DNA of 64,000 bases from Bacillus sp. FJAT-47783 (lineage in GTDB: Bacteria > Bacillota > Bacilli > Bacillales > Aeribacillaceae): assembly GCF_022808615.1 (NCBI RefSeq), contig NZ_JAKZKS010000012.1, positions 1 to 64,000 of the forward strand, written 5' to 3'. Numbering within the stretch: position 1 is the first letter of the stretch; every line of letters begins with the position of its first letter. The notes beneath the pieces are model-generated. The model did no database searches. It was not told the DNA's origin and saw only the letters and a list, made by a program, of their open reading frames with translations. The position numbers and the translations under genes are program-made. Below, in pieces: positions 63,009 through 64,000 of this stretch.

Positions 63009-64000
63009 TTACCCTTTCAACTTGTCACGAAGTACCATTTGTAAAATACCACCGTGGCGATAGTAGTCAATTTCAACTTCACTATCGAATCGAACAAGTA
63101 CTTCGAACTCTTTTTTGTTACCCGCTTCATCTGTAGCCGTTACTTTTACATAATCACGCGGTTTAACGTTTTCATCAATTTCAACCTCAATCGTCTCTTT
63201 ACCTGTTAAGCCTAGTACTTCTGCATTTTCACCTTGCTTAAACTGAAGTGGAAGTACACCCATTAACACGAGGTTTGAACGGTGAATACGTTCGAAGCTC
63301 TCAGCAATAACAGTTTTAATTCCTAATAGATTTGTTCCTTTAGCTGCCCAGTCACGTGAGCTACCCATTCCGTAGTCCTTACCAGCAAAAACTGCAAGTC
63401 CGACACCGTCTTCTTTGTACTTCATACACGCATCGTAAATAGATGTCACTTCATTCGTTGGCCAGTACGTTGTGTATCCACCTTCTGTGCCAGGTGCAAT
63501 CTGGTTACGAATTCGAATGTTAGCAAATGTACCACGCATCATGACTTCATGGTTACCACGACGAGACCCGTAAGAGTTGAACTCTCTTGGTGATACCCCT
63601 TTTGATTGCAAATATTTTCCCGCTGGCGTATCTTTACCGATTGCGCCCGCTGGTGAAATGTGGTCTGTTGTAACAGAGTCAGCGAATTTTCCTACGACAC
63701 GAAGCCCTTTTAAAGGTTCAACTTTGCCTGGCTCAGCCGATAATCCTTCAAAGAAAGGTGGGTTTTGAATATACGTAGAATCTTCATCCCATTTATAAAG
63801 AGCATCATCCGTTGTTTCAATTTCATTCCAACGCTCGTTATCATCGAATACTCGCTCATATTCTTCACGGAATAATTCAGGTGTTACCGTTTCTTTAACA
63901 ACTTTATTAATTTCATCCATTGATGGCCAAATGTCGTTAAAGAACACATCGTTTCCGTTTTGATCCTTCCCGAGCGAATCGCTTTGTAATTCGATATCTA
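63009..64000 (-). CDS. acnA: Aconitate hydratase, C-terminal third (cut by window edge)
   Basis: The minus-strand frame runs to the window end without a start and gives about 330 residues of an AcnA/CitB-type aconitase: the [10 protein letters not shown] segment, [13 protein letters not shown] near the swivelling domain start, [30 protein letters not shown] and [12 protein letters not shown]. These give active-site residues of domain 4. The enzyme converts citrate and isocitrate; the B. subtilis protein also binds iron-responsive RNA. In B. subtilis it is called citB. Confidence 0.95.
   Translation of the reverse strand, partial: DIELQSDSLGKDQNGNDVFFNDIWPSMDEINKVVKETVTPELFREEYERVFDDNERWNEIETTDDALYKWDEDSTYIQNPPFFEGLSAEPGKVEPLKGLRVVGKFADSVTTDHISPAGAIGKDTPAGKYLQSKGVSPREFNSYGSRRGNHEVMMRGTFANIRIRNQIAPGTEGGYTTYWPTNEVTSIYDACMKYKEDGVGLAVFAGKDYGMGSSRDWAAKGTNLLGIKTVIAESFERIHRSNLVLMGVLPLQFKQGENAEVLGLTGKETIEVEIDENVKPRDYVKVTATDEAGNKKEFEVLVRFDSEVEIDYYRHGGILQMVLRDKLKG

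Overview
The window is AT-rich DNA from an endospore-forming Bacillaceae (Firmicutes). It carries spore genes (sspN, tlp, a CotA-type laccase, two YaaH/SleL-type cortex hydrolases), a T-box riboswitch, G+A-rich ribosome binding sites and frequent TTG/GTG starts. The right end keeps a Bacillus subtilis-like order read from right to left: acnA(citB)-yneN-sspN-tlp-yneP-yneQ-yneR-plsY-yneT-parE-parC-alsT. The genus cannot be fixed from sequence alone.

Layout. 1-4.9 kb: a decaying accessory region with the 5' end of a group II intron, a small inverted-repeat element, gene fragments and two small intact genes (one a Cys-rich protein with an acidic tail). 4.9-14.3 kb: a T-box-controlled MFS transporter, an alkaline-phosphatase-superfamily phosphodiesterase, a GNAT acetyltransferase, an Xre regulator/membrane protein pair with a large symmetric operator, an orphan chorismate mutase, a retropepsin-like protease with a partner gene, and an integrase pseudogene. 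14.3-21.1 kb: a DUF4129-DUF4350-MoxR-DUF58 operon with associated RDD and SpoIIM-family membrane proteins. 22-34.6 kb: a CoA-transferase, SelO, CotA, malate:quinone oxidoreductase, an ABC exporter and a YtgP/SpoVB-type flippase. 35.9-43.4 kb: one tight catabolic operon (TRAP transporter, FAD-linked 2-hydroxyacid oxidase, DmlA/TtuC-type dehydrogenase, SDR, aldehyde dehydrogenase). 43.7-50.3 kb: spore germination and wall genes and the AlsT symporter. 50.5-64 kb: topoisomerase IV, plsY, a thiolase, CapA, small yne genes, spore SASP genes and aconitase (cut by the window edge).

How genes work together. The TRAP operon looks like import and stepwise oxidation of a hydroxy-dicarboxylate or related hydroxyacid. 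The MoxR locus pairs an AAA+ ATPase with a VWA-like DUF58 protein and membrane partners. The two LysM-GH18 enzymes probably act on spore cortex fragments, and one has a plausible SigE promoter. The strongest regulatory finding is a serine-type T-box (specifier AGC, T-box UGGC) directly in front of an MFS transporter.

About a dozen loci are broken by frameshifts, in-frame stops or truncation, mainly in 0.7-14 kb and around 25, 35 and 47 kb. This is more than a typical core Bacillus segment and points to ongoing gene decay, although assembly errors could explain the single-base cases. I saw no CRISPR array, tRNA or rRNA.
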